Origin: Cellulophaga sp. RHA19
GTDB taxonomy: Bacteria > Bacteroidota > Bacteroidia > Flavobacteriales > Flavobacteriaceae
Direction of reading: 5' to 3'
Assembly: GCF_002813425.1 (NCBI RefSeq)
Contig: NZ_PHUL01000001.1
Span: forward strand, 2,177,001 to 2,241,000
DNA: 64,000 nt
Shown piece by piece: positions 34,241-42,865 of this stretch. A model generated the notes under the pieces. That model had not been told where the DNA came from, made no database searches, and saw nothing but the letters and a program-made list of their open reading frames with translations. Each line of letters opens with the position of its first letter. Within the stretch, counting starts at the first letter, position 1. Both the position numbers and the translations under genes were made by a program.

Positions 34241-35653
34241 TTATGCCCTCTTTTTTAAAAGTACAACATTTTCTACGTGATGCGTTTGCGGAAACATATC
34301 TACGGCCTGTAATCTAGTAATCTCATACATATCATTCATTAATTCTAAATCTCTTGCTTGCGTAGCACTGTTGCAACTTACGTAAACCACTTTATTAGGG
34401 GCGATAGCTAAAATTTGTTCAACTACATCTTTGTGCATACCTTCTCTTGGTGGATCTGTAATAATTACGTCTGGTGTACCGTTTTGAGAAATAAATTCAG
34501 GATTAAAAATCTTTTTCATATCACCTGCATAAAAAACAGTATTATCTATTTTATTATGCTTAGCATTGGCTTTAGCATCTTCTATAGCTTCTGGTACAGC
34601 CTCTATACCAACTACTTTTTTTGCTTTTTTAGATACAAACTGAGCAATAGTTCCTGTACCTGTATATAAATCATATACTAGTTCATCACCGCTAAGTTCT
34701 GCAAAATCTCTAGTAATTTTATACAACTCATACGCTTGTTCTGAGTTAGTTTGATAAAAAGACTTTGGATTTATTTTAAACTGAAGACCTTCCATTTCTT
34801 CAAAAATATGGTCTCTACCAGCAAAACAGACAATGTCTTGATCGTAAATAGTATCGTTATGTTTTTGGTTAATTACATACAATAAGGCAGTAATTTCTGG
34901 AAACGTAGTAGCCAAGTGGTTTAAAAGTGCTTCTCTGTTTTCTTTATGATCATCAAAAAACTGAATAAGTACCATAATTTCTCCTGTAGAAGAAGTACGT
35001 ATCATTAACGTACGTAACTCACCTGTATGGTGTCTAGGGTTAAAAAATGTCATATTAGTTTTAGTAGCAAACTCTTTAGTTTCTAACCTAATTGCGTTAG
35101 ATGGGTCTGCTTGTAAATGACACTTTTTAATGTCCAAAATTTTATCCCACATACCAGGAATATGAAATCCTAGGGCATTACGGTCTTCAATTTCTTTGTC
35201 TGATTTTACTTCGTCTAAAGTTAACCACCTACTATCAGAAAAAGAAAACTCCATTTTATTGCGATAAAAATATTGTTTCTCAGATCCTAAAATAGGAGTA
35301 ATGGTAGGCAATTGTAAGTGTCCAATTCTTGTTAAATTGTTTTCTACCTCTTTTTGTTTGTAAAACAATTGGTGCTCATAACCCATATGTTGCCACTTGC
35401 AACCACCACAAACGCCAAAATGTTCGCATTGTGGTTCTGTTCTTTTATCAGATAAAGTATGGTAATTTATGGCAGTACCTTCAAAATATGCCTTTCTTTT
35501 TTTTGTGGTTTGTACATCTACAACATCACCAGGAACGGCGTTGTTTAAAAAAATAACACGTCCGTCAGGAGCTTTTCCTATAGTTTTTCCTTTTGCACCA
35601 GCATCTACTACTTCTACATTCTCAAAAACTACTCTTTTTGTTTTTCTTCGCAT
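34241..35653 (-). CDS. rlmD: 23S rRNA (uracil-1939-C5)-methyltransferase
   Basis: A 470-residue TrmA/RumA-type enzyme. An N-terminal TRAM domain (about 8-65) is followed by the Fe-S cluster Cys set in CEHFGVCGGCKW. The Rossmann core has DLYTGTGTIAQFVSKKAKKV and DPPREGMHKDVV, and the catalytic Cys lies in VVYVSCNSATQARDL. The alternative RlmC or TrmA role cannot be fully excluded. A -7 element ends 4 nt before the ATG, suggesting a leaderless mRNA. Two envelope genes follow on the same strand. Confidence 0.93.
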   Translation of the reverse strand: MRRKTKRVVFENVEVVDAGAKGKTIGKAPDGRVIFLNNAVPGDVVDVQTTKKRKAYFEGTAINYHTLSDKRTEPQCEHFGVCGGCKWQHMGYEHQLFYKQKEVENNLTRIGHLQLPTITPILGSEKQYFYRNKMEFSFSDSRWLTLDEVKSDKEIEDRNALGFHIPGMWDKILDIKKCHLQADPSNAIRLETKEFATKTNMTFFNPRHHTGELRTLMIRTSSTGEIMVLIQFFDDHKENREALLNHLATTFPEITALLYVINQKHNDTIYDQDIVCFAGRDHIFEEMEGLQFKINPKSFYQTNSEQAYELYKITRDFAELSGDELVYDLYTGTGTIAQFVSKKAKKVVGIEAVPEAIEDAKANAKHNKIDNTVFYAGDMKKIFNPEFISQNGTPDVIITDPPREGMHKDVVEQILAIAPNKVVYVSCNSATQARDLELMNDMYEITRLQAVDMFPQTHHVENVVLLKKRA

Positions 35654-35657
35654 AGCG

Positions 35658-35665
35658 CAAAAATA
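35658..35665 (-). promoter_or_regulatory. -7 promoter element abutting the rlmD start
   Basis: The minus strand reads TATTTTTG, then CGCT, then ATG (35653). With the start site expected 4-7 nt past the element, the transcript would begin at or within one or two bases of the initiation codon. Confidence 0.6.
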
Positions 35666-35766
35666 GTAGAATTATTTGTTATCTAAATACTTGCTTATTA
35701 TTAATTATGAATAAAATTACAGCTAAATTTAATTTATTAGTTTCAATATTATTTTGACGAATTATA

Positions 35767-35806
35767 AATTAAAGACTAATTAATTATTAATGTCTTAATT
35801 TTTTTA
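35767..35806 (+). terminator. Possible orphan terminator in the rlmD-rocD divergent region
   Basis: An AT-rich stem of about 10 bp with one bulge (AAATTAAAGAC with GTCTTAATTT) and a 15-nt loop is followed by a T-run. It lies upstream of rocD on the plus strand with no plus-strand gene before it. It could be a leader attenuator or chance in AT-rich DNA. Confidence 0.3.
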
Positions 35807-35909
35807 TGCCCCGTTAGCAATTTGTAATTTGCAGCACATTAAAAAATAAGGTTGATTTCTCTCCTTAAAGCAGGAATCGTTTAAGTTTTATATTTAAAAG
35901 AATTAGATT

Positions 35910-37190
35910 ATGTCAATTATTCAAGGATCGGCATCTGCAGACGCAATTGCATTAGAAGAAAAGCACGGAGCACACAACTACCACCCATTACCTGTTGTAT
36001 TAAACAAAGGAGAAGGTGTGTATGTATGGGATGTAGAAGGTAAAAGATACTATGATTTTTTATCTGCTTATTCTGCAGTAAATCAAGGTCATTGTCACCC
36101 AAAAATAGTTGGTGCAATGGTAAACCAAGCACAAACACTAACACTTACATCTAGAGCATTTTATAATGATATGTTAGGTAAATTTGAAAAATTTGCCACA
36201 GAAACATTCAACTATGATAAGTTATTGCCAATGAATACTGGTGCAGAAGCAGTAGAAACGGCACTTAAAATATGTAGAAAATGGGCTTATGAAGTTAAAG
36301 GGATACCTGAAAATGAAGCGGAAATTATAGTTTGTGAAAATAACTTTCACGGACGTACTACTACAATAATATCATTTTCTAATGATCCTGTTGCTCGTAA
36401 AAACTTTGGACCATACACAGATGGTTTTATAAAAATTGAGTACGATAATTTAGCAGCATTACAAACAGCATTAGAGGGTAATAAAAATGTTGCAGGATTT
36501 TTAGTAGAGCCTATACAAGGAGAAGCTGGCGTTTACGTTCCTAGTGAAGGCTATTTATCAGCAGCTAAAGAATTGTGTAAAAAACACAATGTATTGTTTA
36601 TTGCAGATGAAGTACAAACTGGTATTGCACGTACAGGCCGTTTATTAGCTACTTGTGGTAATTGTACTTGTGCAGATAAAAATTGTTCTGGAACTCCAGA
36701 GGTTAAAGCAGATATTTTAATTTTAGGTAAAGCATTGTCAGGAGGATCATACCCAGTTTCTGGTGTTTTAGCTAATGATGATATTATGAATGTTATTACT
36801 CCTGGTAACCACGGTAGTACATTTGGGGGTAACCCTGTAGCAGCTGCAATTGGTATTGCTGCTTTAGAGGTTGTTAGAGATGAAAAATTAGCAGAAAACG
36901 CTCAGGTTCTTGGTGAGTTGTTTAGAGAAGAATTAGGTAAATTTATAGAAACTAGCGATTTAGTTACGTTAGTAAGAGGTAAAGGTTTATTAAATGCTAT
37001 TATAATTAACGATACAGAAGATAGTTCTACTGCTTGGGATATTTGTATGGCATTAAAAGAAAACGGTTTACTAGCTAAACCAACACACGGTAACATTATT
37101 AGATTTGCGCCACCATTGGTAATGACTAAAGAACAGTTGTTAGAGTGTGTTGCTATTATTACAAAAACTTTAAGCGAGTTTAAAAAGTAA
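35910..37190 (+). CDS. rocD: Ornithine--oxo-acid (ornithine delta-) aminotransferase with a Cys-rich insert
   Basis: A 426-residue class III PLP aminotransferase that converts ornithine and 2-oxoglutarate to glutamate-semialdehyde and glutamate. Motifs are [85 protein letters not shown] and the PLP Lys in LGKALSGG. Between RTGRLLA and the PLP strand, about 15 extra residues carry C249-x2-C252-x-C254-x4-C259, absent from textbook RocD proteins. It is a single-gene unit, converging on the S66 peptidase. Confidence 0.94.
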   Translation: MSIIQGSASADAIALEEKHGAHNYHPLPVVLNKGEGVYVWDVEGKRYYDFLSAYSAVNQGHCHPKIVGAMVNQAQTLTLTSRAFYNDMLGKFEKFATETFNYDKLLPMNTGAEAVETALKICRKWAYEVKGIPENEAEIIVCENNFHGRTTTIISFSNDPVARKNFGPYTDGFIKIEYDNLAALQTALEGNKNVAGFLVEPIQGEAGVYVPSEGYLSAAKELCKKHNVLFIADEVQTGIARTGRLLATCGNCTCADKNCSGTPEVKADILILGKALSGGSYPVSGVLANDDIMNVITPGNHGSTFGGNPVAAAIGIAALEVVRDEKLAENAQVLGELFREELGKFIETSDLVTLVRGKGLLNAIIINDTEDSSTAWDICMALKENGLLAKPTHGNIIRFAPPLVMTKEQLLECVAIITKTLSEFKK

Positions 37191-37213
37191 TAGTTACTTC
37201 TAAAAAAAATAAT

Positions 37214-37272
37214 AAAATTAAAGCACGGCTTTTTCTGTGATGGTTAGCGTCATAGAGGCCGTGCTTAATTTT
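37214..37272 (-). terminator. Terminator overlapping the 3' end of the S66 peptidase gene
   Basis: A 15-bp stem with one bulge (37214-37229 with 37258-37272) has a 28-nt loop. On the minus strand a T-rich run (TTATTTTTTTT) follows. The stop codon and last 50 coding bases of the peptidase gene lie inside the hairpin. Confidence 0.6.
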
Positions 37273-38267
37273 GCATTTACGCCAATAGGAAATGTAAAAT
37301 TTGCAGGTATATGCCCAAAAGACATTCCGTATACCGTAGGTATATTTAAAGGCTCTAACCTATCTGTAATAACTTCTTTTAACGTAAATGTTTTTGTTTT
37401 GTGTGTTGTTTCACAACCAGCAAAAACTCCTAGAACTAATCCTGCTGCATTTTTAAAAGTTTTGCCTTCTATTAATTGCGTTAACATACGGTCTATACGG
37501 TAAGGAGACTCTTCTACATCTTCAATACATACAATTTTATTTGTAAAATCTATTTCATGCGGTGTGCCAATTAAAGCGTTAATTAATGTTAAGCTTCCGC
37601 CAACCATAATACCTTCTGCATTACCCGGTGTAATAACATATCTATTGTATTCTGTATCTTGTTTTTGCTCTTCCGTTAAGTCAGAATTATGAATAACAAC
37701 ATTCTTTTTAGGATTAACAACAAGTTGCTCTAGCATAGAAATTCCGTACTCGTTATCTAACGTAGTGCCAACAGGGCCGTGAAAACCAACCAAGCCAGTT
37801 TCTTTATAAAATCCGTTTAGTAAGGTTGTGATATCACTAAAACCAATAAAAACTTTAGGGTTGTTTTTAATGATGTCATAATTTATCATTTGCATAATAC
37901 GTGTACAGCCATAACCACCACGTGCACATAAAATACCATCTACATTTGGGTTGGCAAACATTTCGTTTAAATCTGCAGCTCTTTCTGTATCAGTATTACT
38001 AAAATAACCATAATTGCCAATAATACGGTCTGTGTGGTAGGGTATAAAACCCATTTTGCGTAGTGTAGTTTTGGCGTGTTCTAGTCCGTCTGAAGAAACA
38101 GCATAACCAGGAGCAACCAAACCAATAGTGTCTCCTCTTTTTAAATTTTTACCTTTTAATATGTGATTTTTAGTAGTGTTAAAATCACTGTTAATTATAG
38201 TAATTGGCAACAAACTAGCTGCAGCCGTACTAAGGGTAGATGTAATAAATTTTCTTCGTTTAAGCAT
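37218..38267 (-). CDS. LD-carboxypeptidase (peptidase family S66), exported
   Basis: A 349-residue protein. The N-terminus LKRRKFITSTLSTAAASLLP looks like a twin-arginine-type signal. The S66 triad is present: nucleophile Ser in VFIGFSDITTLL, Glu in CIEDVEESPYRIDRML, and His in FGHIPANFTFPIG; the ARGGYG strand precedes the Ser. S66 enzymes trim the terminal D-Ala from tetrapeptides in murein recycling, or in some branches act on microcin C or muropeptides. A possible export signal puts it in the periplasm, unlike cytoplasmic LdcA. It ends in the terminator hairpin 37214-37272. Confidence 0.9.
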   Translation of the reverse strand: MLKRRKFITSTLSTAAASLLPITIINSDFNTTKNHILKGKNLKRGDTIGLVAPGYAVSSDGLEHAKTTLRKMGFIPYHTDRIIGNYGYFSNTDTERAADLNEMFANPNVDGILCARGGYGCTRIMQMINYDIIKNNPKVFIGFSDITTLLNGFYKETGLVGFHGPVGTTLDNEYGISMLEQLVVNPKKNVVIHNSDLTEEQKQDTEYNRYVITPGNAEGIMVGGSLTLINALIGTPHEIDFTNKIVCIEDVEESPYRIDRMLTQLIEGKTFKNAAGLVLGVFAGCETTHKTKTFTLKEVITDRLEPLNIPTVYGMSFGHIPANFTFPIGVNAKLSTASMTLTITEKAVL

Positions 38268-38303
38268 AGTAATAAATTGTATTTCTACTACTAATATACT
38301 CTT

Positions 38304-39611
38304 TTATGGTTTTACATCAGAACCATTACCTTTTGATCTTTTTAACTGTCTATTAATTTTTTTTATAGCAGACTCAATAGATTTTTCTGGTTCTATAATG
38401 TTGTATTCTCCCCAAAAGTTAGGATCTGAAAAACCTACAGCTTCATCACCTAAAATTATAGACATTTTAACTTTGTCTTTTCCTTTAGGTAAAACATTAC
38501 TTGTATTTTTTTTCCAATCTGTAACTGCCATTTCACAGCTCATACTATAAACAGAGTTAAATAAACGACTATCCCAATCAATTTTAAATTCTAAAATAGC
38601 GCTACTGTAGCCGTAGTACCATTTGTTGTTTTTTTCTCTGTAGTCTACACGGTAAGCAACATCTGTTGGCCAAACTTTAGCTTTGTTTGGTTTTTTACGT
38701 ACAAATAATTTAGCAGCTTTTTGTTTATCTGTAATGTTTAAAGAGTAAATAGCACTGGTAAGTATCTTTTTTTCTGCATCTATGTAAAGTTTTCCTTTAT
38801 AAAGTGGGTCACTAGTTTTATCGTTTTGTTTAAAACTAATAACATATACTAGTCGGTTATTAATGCGCGTAGAGTGGTCAAAAGCAAACTCGTAATATTT
38901 TAATGCATCTAGACCAAATATATATTGCGGATACTTCATTACATCTACATACAATGCATTAAAAGGTCCGCCTTGTAATTTTAAAGCAAGCGTATCCATT
39001 TTAGAGTAATTGGTGCTCTTTCTTGTTTTATAAAGCTCAACCGCATCTTTACGAGAATTAGAATAAGGAGCTTTGTAAATATTAACTACAGCTTCAGACA
39101 GTGATATGTTTTTTCTTCTTTTTTTTATGCTTTCTCTATAAAAGGCTGTCATTAAAGTAGGGTCTTCAAAATAATTTTCACCTCTTTTTTTAAGTGTTTC
39201 CAAAACTAAAGTTCTAGGATCTTTTGGTGCAGATATATTTATTTCAGTTAAAGCAGTCACTGTAATGTCTAAATATATTTTATTGTTTCCAGATGTTTTT
39301 AAATCTTTAATAGCTATGGTTTTAGTTTTATAGCCTAAAAATGAGATAACCAATTGCTTTGTAGAATTCTCTTTTGGTATTTTTAATGAAAACTTACCTT
39401 CTGCGTTACTAATACTACTTATGTTAGAGTTTGCAACAGATAAAGTTGCAAAAACAAGTGGTTTTTTAGAGTCACTATCTAATATTTCTCCTTTAAACAA
39501 ATTAAAATCTTGGGCACTAACATTCATCACCCCTAAAAAAAACAGCATAAAACTGAAAAGAAAATGGTGTAAGACCGACAATTTTACGGGTTTAGTTTGT
39601 AAGAGTATCAT
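38304..39611 (-). CDS. Exported CarboxypepD-regulatory-like domain protein
   Basis: A 435-residue protein. A signal peptide (about residues 1-33, ending VSAQD) is followed by a CarboxypepD_reg-like beta-sandwich at about 38-120: FKGEILDSDSKKPLVFATLS, NAEGKFSLKIP and VISFLGYKTKTIAI. The remaining 300 residues resemble the mixed alpha/beta region found in flavobacterial DUF5686-like or related proteins, with no assigned function. There is no TonB plug or barrel, so it is not a SusC-like receptor. A 36-bp gap separates it from the downstream S66 gene, so the two may share a transcript. Confidence 0.82.
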   Translation of the reverse strand: MILLQTKPVKLSVLHHFLFSFMLFFLGVMNVSAQDFNLFKGEILDSDSKKPLVFATLSVANSNISSISNAEGKFSLKIPKENSTKQLVISFLGYKTKTIAIKDLKTSGNNKIYLDITVTALTEINISAPKDPRTLVLETLKKRGENYFEDPTLMTAFYRESIKKRRKNISLSEAVVNIYKAPYSNSRKDAVELYKTRKSTNYSKMDTLALKLQGGPFNALYVDVMKYPQYIFGLDALKYYEFAFDHSTRINNRLVYVISFKQNDKTSDPLYKGKLYIDAEKKILTSAIYSLNITDKQKAAKLFVRKKPNKAKVWPTDVAYRVDYREKNNKWYYGYSSAILEFKIDWDSRLFNSVYSMSCEMAVTDWKKNTSNVLPKGKDKVKMSIILGDEAVGFSDPNFWGEYNIIEPEKSIESAIKKINRQLKRSKGNGSDVKP

Positions 39612-39809
39612 AGAAAAATGGTTTTTAGTTTATTAATTACTGAGAATCACAGCCTTTTAAAGATACGTTTTTTTAACATATATTAAGGTTTTTTTAGCAA
39701 TGATTTATAATAATCTAAGTCTAAAAACAATAAGAAACTTACAAATGAATGCTTAGTTTTATCGTTTTTTAAACACAGTTTTTATTTAGAATAGATTGGT
39801 AAAGAGTTT

Positions 39810-39817
39810 TATCTTTG
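39810..39817 (+). promoter_or_regulatory. -7 promoter element of bshC
   Basis: TATCTTTG matches TAnnTTTG and lies 19 nt upstream of the bshC ATG. A TTG occurs at 39796-39798, but the spacing is too short for a -33 element. Confidence 0.55.
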
Positions 39818-39836
39818 CCGTTATATAATCGTATTT

Positions 39837-41438
39837 ATGAAAGTTAGCAATATTCCGTACCACAAAACAGGTTACTTCTCTAGTTTAATGTGCGATTATT
39901 TAGAAGAGAAGAAAGAGTTACAACCTTTTTATAATAGATTTCCTAATCTAGAAAATTTTAAACTTCAGATTGAAGAAAAGGCCAAAAACTTTCCAATAGA
40001 TAACAGGCTAGTACTAGCCAATGCTTTAGTAAACCAGTATGCAAACATTAATGCATCAGAAAAAACTAAAACAAATATATCTTTATTACAAGAGCAAAAT
40101 ACGTTTACCGTAGTAACTGGTCATCAGCTAAATTTATTTACTGGGCCTTTATATTTTTTATATAAAATTATATCTACCATTAATTTAACCGAAGAGTTAA
40201 AAAGGACGTATCCAGAGAAAAATTTTGTTCCTATTTATTGGATGGCTACCGAGGATCATGATTTTGATGAGATTAACTATTTTAATTTTAAAGGGAAAAA
40301 GTTACAATGGAATAAAAATGCATCTGGCGGAGTAGGGAGGTTAAAAACAGATGGTTTAGACCAAGTTTTTAATGCTTTTTCTAGTGATATTGGAGGAGGT
40401 AAAACAGCAGAAGAATTAAAATCTTTATTCACCAAAGCCTATTTAGAGCACTCTAACTTAACAGAGGCTACAAGATATTTAGCTAATGAGCTTTTTAGTA
40501 GCTACGGTTTGGTTATTGTAGATGGAGATGATAAGGAATTGAAGAAATTACAAATTCCGTATGTTAAAGAAGATCTATTAAACCATACAGGATTTTCTAA
40601 AGTTGAAGAAACAATTACAAAGCTTAGTGCAGTTTCTGAGAGTTACAAAATACAAGTAAATCCACGAGAAATTAATTATTTTTATTTGGTTGATGGTGTA
40701 AGAGAAAGAATTATTAAAAAAGATGATTTGTATCTTATTAATAATACAGAAACAACATTTACTGAAGAGGCTATTTTAAAAGAGCTAAATGAGTTTCCTG
40801 AACGTTTTTCTCCTAATGTTGTTGGTAGGCCATTGTTTCAAGAAATTATATTGCCAAACCTTTGTTACATAGGTGGCGGCGGAGAATTAGCTTATTGGTT
40901 AGAGTTGAAAACATATTTTGAGAGTCAGAATGTTACATTTCCTATGTTATTGCTTCGTAATTCTGCTTTATTAATAACAAAGAAGCAATCAGAAAAACTA
41001 GAAAAATTAAATGTAAGTATTGAAGACTTATTTTTAAAGCAAAATAGTTTAGTCAATAAAAAAATAAGAGAAATATCTAATGTAGATATAGATTTTGCTC
41101 CTCAAAAAAAGCATTTAGAGGAGCAATTTAAAAATTTGTATACATTAGCAGAACAAACAGATAAAACTTTTTTAGGGGCAGTAAAAGCTCAAGAAATAAA
41201 ACAAAAAAAAGGATTACAAGCATTAGAAGACAGATTAATGCAAGCACAAAAGCGAAAGTTAAAAGACCACGTTATTCGCTTAACAGATATTCAAAACCAA
41301 TTATTTCCAAATAAATCCTTACAAGAAAGAAGTCATAATTTCTCTGAGCCCTATTTGGAATTTGGGCCTAATTTAATAACACAACTAGTAGCACAATTAA
41401 AGCCATTAGATGGTAACTTTTTAATATTAGAATTATAA
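39837..41438 (+). CDS. bshC: Bacillithiol biosynthesis cysteine-adding enzyme
   Basis: A 533-residue BshC-family ligase that adds cysteine to GlcN-malate to make the thiol bacillithiol. Motifs are TVVTGHQLNLFTGPLYFLYK (nucleotide-site HxGH-like stretch, about 94-113), YWMATEDHDFDEINYF, FSPNVVGRPLFQEIILPN and GGGGELAYWLEL. A coiled-coil region at about 420-490 is typical. bshA and bshB are not in the window. The PLP decarboxylase gene starts 5 nt after its stop, so they are co-transcribed. Confidence 0.94.
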   Translation: MKVSNIPYHKTGYFSSLMCDYLEEKKELQPFYNRFPNLENFKLQIEEKAKNFPIDNRLVLANALVNQYANINASEKTKTNISLLQEQNTFTVVTGHQLNLFTGPLYFLYKIISTINLTEELKRTYPEKNFVPIYWMATEDHDFDEINYFNFKGKKLQWNKNASGGVGRLKTDGLDQVFNAFSSDIGGGKTAEELKSLFTKAYLEHSNLTEATRYLANELFSSYGLVIVDGDDKELKKLQIPYVKEDLLNHTGFSKVEETITKLSAVSESYKIQVNPREINYFYLVDGVRERIIKKDDLYLINNTETTFTEEAILKELNEFPERFSPNVVGRPLFQEIILPNLCYIGGGGELAYWLELKTYFESQNVTFPMLLLRNSALLITKKQSEKLEKLNVSIEDLFLKQNSLVNKKIREISNVDIDFAPQKKHLEEQFKNLYTLAEQTDKTFLGAVKAQEIKQKKGLQALEDRLMQAQKRKLKDHVIRLTDIQNQLFPNKSLQERSHNFSEPYLEFGPNLITQLVAQLKPLDGNFLILEL

Positions 41439-41443
41439 AATAA

Positions 41444-42814
41444 ATGCATAAGATAGATTTAGGTTTAGTAGAAATGACAATGGATGTAATGAAATATGCC
41501 ATTGACAGAATATCTGCAACCGAAAGGGAAATAGGAAAACCAGTTAATGCTGATGAGTTAAAAAAAATGGTTGGCGAAACCATTACTAGTACAGGAATTG
41601 GTGGCGAAAATGCATTTAATTTATGGAAAAAACATTTGGCAAATGCAAATGTACAAATAGACCATCCTAGACATTTAGCATTTGTACCTGCATCACCAAC
41701 AAGAGCATCTATAATGTTTGATTTGGTTACTTCTGCATCTAGTATACACGGAGCTTATTGGATGGAAGGCGCAGGTGGTATTTTTTGTGAAAATGAAGCA
41801 ATGAAATGGATTGTTTCTTTAACTGGTCTGCCAGAAGGTGCTTTTGGTGTTTTTACAAGTGGTGGTACGGCAGCAAATTTATCTGCATTAGTTACAGCAA
41901 GAGAACATTTTAGAGAAAAAGAAGAAAACAGAGGCAAAAAAGGTTTAATAATAGCATCAATTGGCGCGCACTCATCTGTAAAGGCAATGGCCAAAGTTAT
42001 AGATGTAGATATACTTTTAGTAGATTCAGAAGAAAGTTTACATCAATCAGAATTAGAAGAAACAATTGCAAATTTATCTACAGAAGAGCGTAACAGGCTT
42101 TTTGCAGTAGTCGCAACTGGTGGTACAACAAATGCTGGTATTATAGATGATCTAAGTGGTATAGCAACAGTTTGTAAGCAAGAAAATTTATGGTTTCACG
42201 TAGATGCTGCTTACGGTGGTGGAGCTTTGGTTGCAGATTCTGTTAGGCACTTGTTTAATGGTATAGAGCAAGCAGATAGTATAACTATAGATCCGCACAA
42301 ATGGATGTTTTCTCCGTATGATTGTGGAGCTGTACTTTATAAAAATATGCAGTTAGCTAAAAATGCGCACTCACAACAAGGATCCTACCTAGATATTTTT
42401 AAAGATGAAGGTGCTCACGGATTTAATCCAACAGATTATCAAATACAGTTAACACGTAGAGTAAGAGGGCTTCCTTTATGGTTTTCATTAGCAATGCACG
42501 GTACAGATAGGTATAAAGAAGCTGTAGAACGCGGATTAGAACTTGCCCAAATAGCAGGTAAAATGATAGAAGAACACCCAGATTTAGAATTGGTTAGAGA
42601 ACCAAGTTTATCTTGTGTCTTGTACAGAAGAAAAGGATGGAAACCAGAGGATTATACGCATTGGACTTATGAGAATCATAAAAAAGGATTTGCTTTGGTA
42701 ACACCAACAAAATACAAATTAGGAGATACTTTTGAGACTGTTTCTAGATTCTGTTTTATAAACCCTGATACTACAGAAAAAGACATAGAAATGATATTAG
42801 AAACTATGGTTTAA
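41444..42814 (+). CDS. Group II pyridoxal-dependent decarboxylase
   Basis: A 456-residue PLP enzyme of the aromatic-L-amino-acid/glutamate/diaminobutyrate decarboxylase family. Motifs are FTSGGTAANLSALVTAREH (phosphate contact), ATGGTTNAGIIDDL, WFHVDAAYGGGAL (Asp to the PLP nitrogen) and ITIDPHKWMFSPYDCGAVL with the Schiff-base Lys in HKW. The substrate cannot be set from sequence; candidates are aromatic amino acids, diaminobutyrate or aspartate. It lies 5 nt downstream of bshC, with guaA about 50 nt after it. Confidence 0.9.
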   Translation: MHKIDLGLVEMTMDVMKYAIDRISATEREIGKPVNADELKKMVGETITSTGIGGENAFNLWKKHLANANVQIDHPRHLAFVPASPTRASIMFDLVTSASSIHGAYWMEGAGGIFCENEAMKWIVSLTGLPEGAFGVFTSGGTAANLSALVTAREHFREKEENRGKKGLIIASIGAHSSVKAMAKVIDVDILLVDSEESLHQSELEETIANLSTEERNRLFAVVATGGTTNAGIIDDLSGIATVCKQENLWFHVDAAYGGGALVADSVRHLFNGIEQADSITIDPHKWMFSPYDCGAVLYKNMQLAKNAHSQQGSYLDIFKDEGAHGFNPTDYQIQLTRRVRGLPLWFSLAMHGTDRYKEAVERGLELAQIAGKMIEEHPDLELVREPSLSCVLYRRKGWKPEDYTHWTYENHKKGFALVTPTKYKLGDTFETVSRFCFINPDTTEKDIEMILETMV

Positions 42815-42854
42815 ATTTTCAATAGTTTCGTTTAACTTTTTTATAATTAAATAT

Positions 42855-42862
42855 TACTTTTG
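42855..42862 (+). promoter_or_regulatory. -7 promoter element abutting the guaA start
   Basis: TACTTTTG is followed by CGC and then ATG at 42866. The TTG at the end of the element is the start of the longest guaA frame, which is therefore unlikely to be a real start. Confidence 0.6.
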
Positions 42863-42865
42863 CGC

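Noticed and set aside
42860..42865. TTG start for guaA giving two extra residues
   Set aside because: The TTG is the 3' end of the -7 element TACTTTTG; the ATG at 42866 fits the family start.
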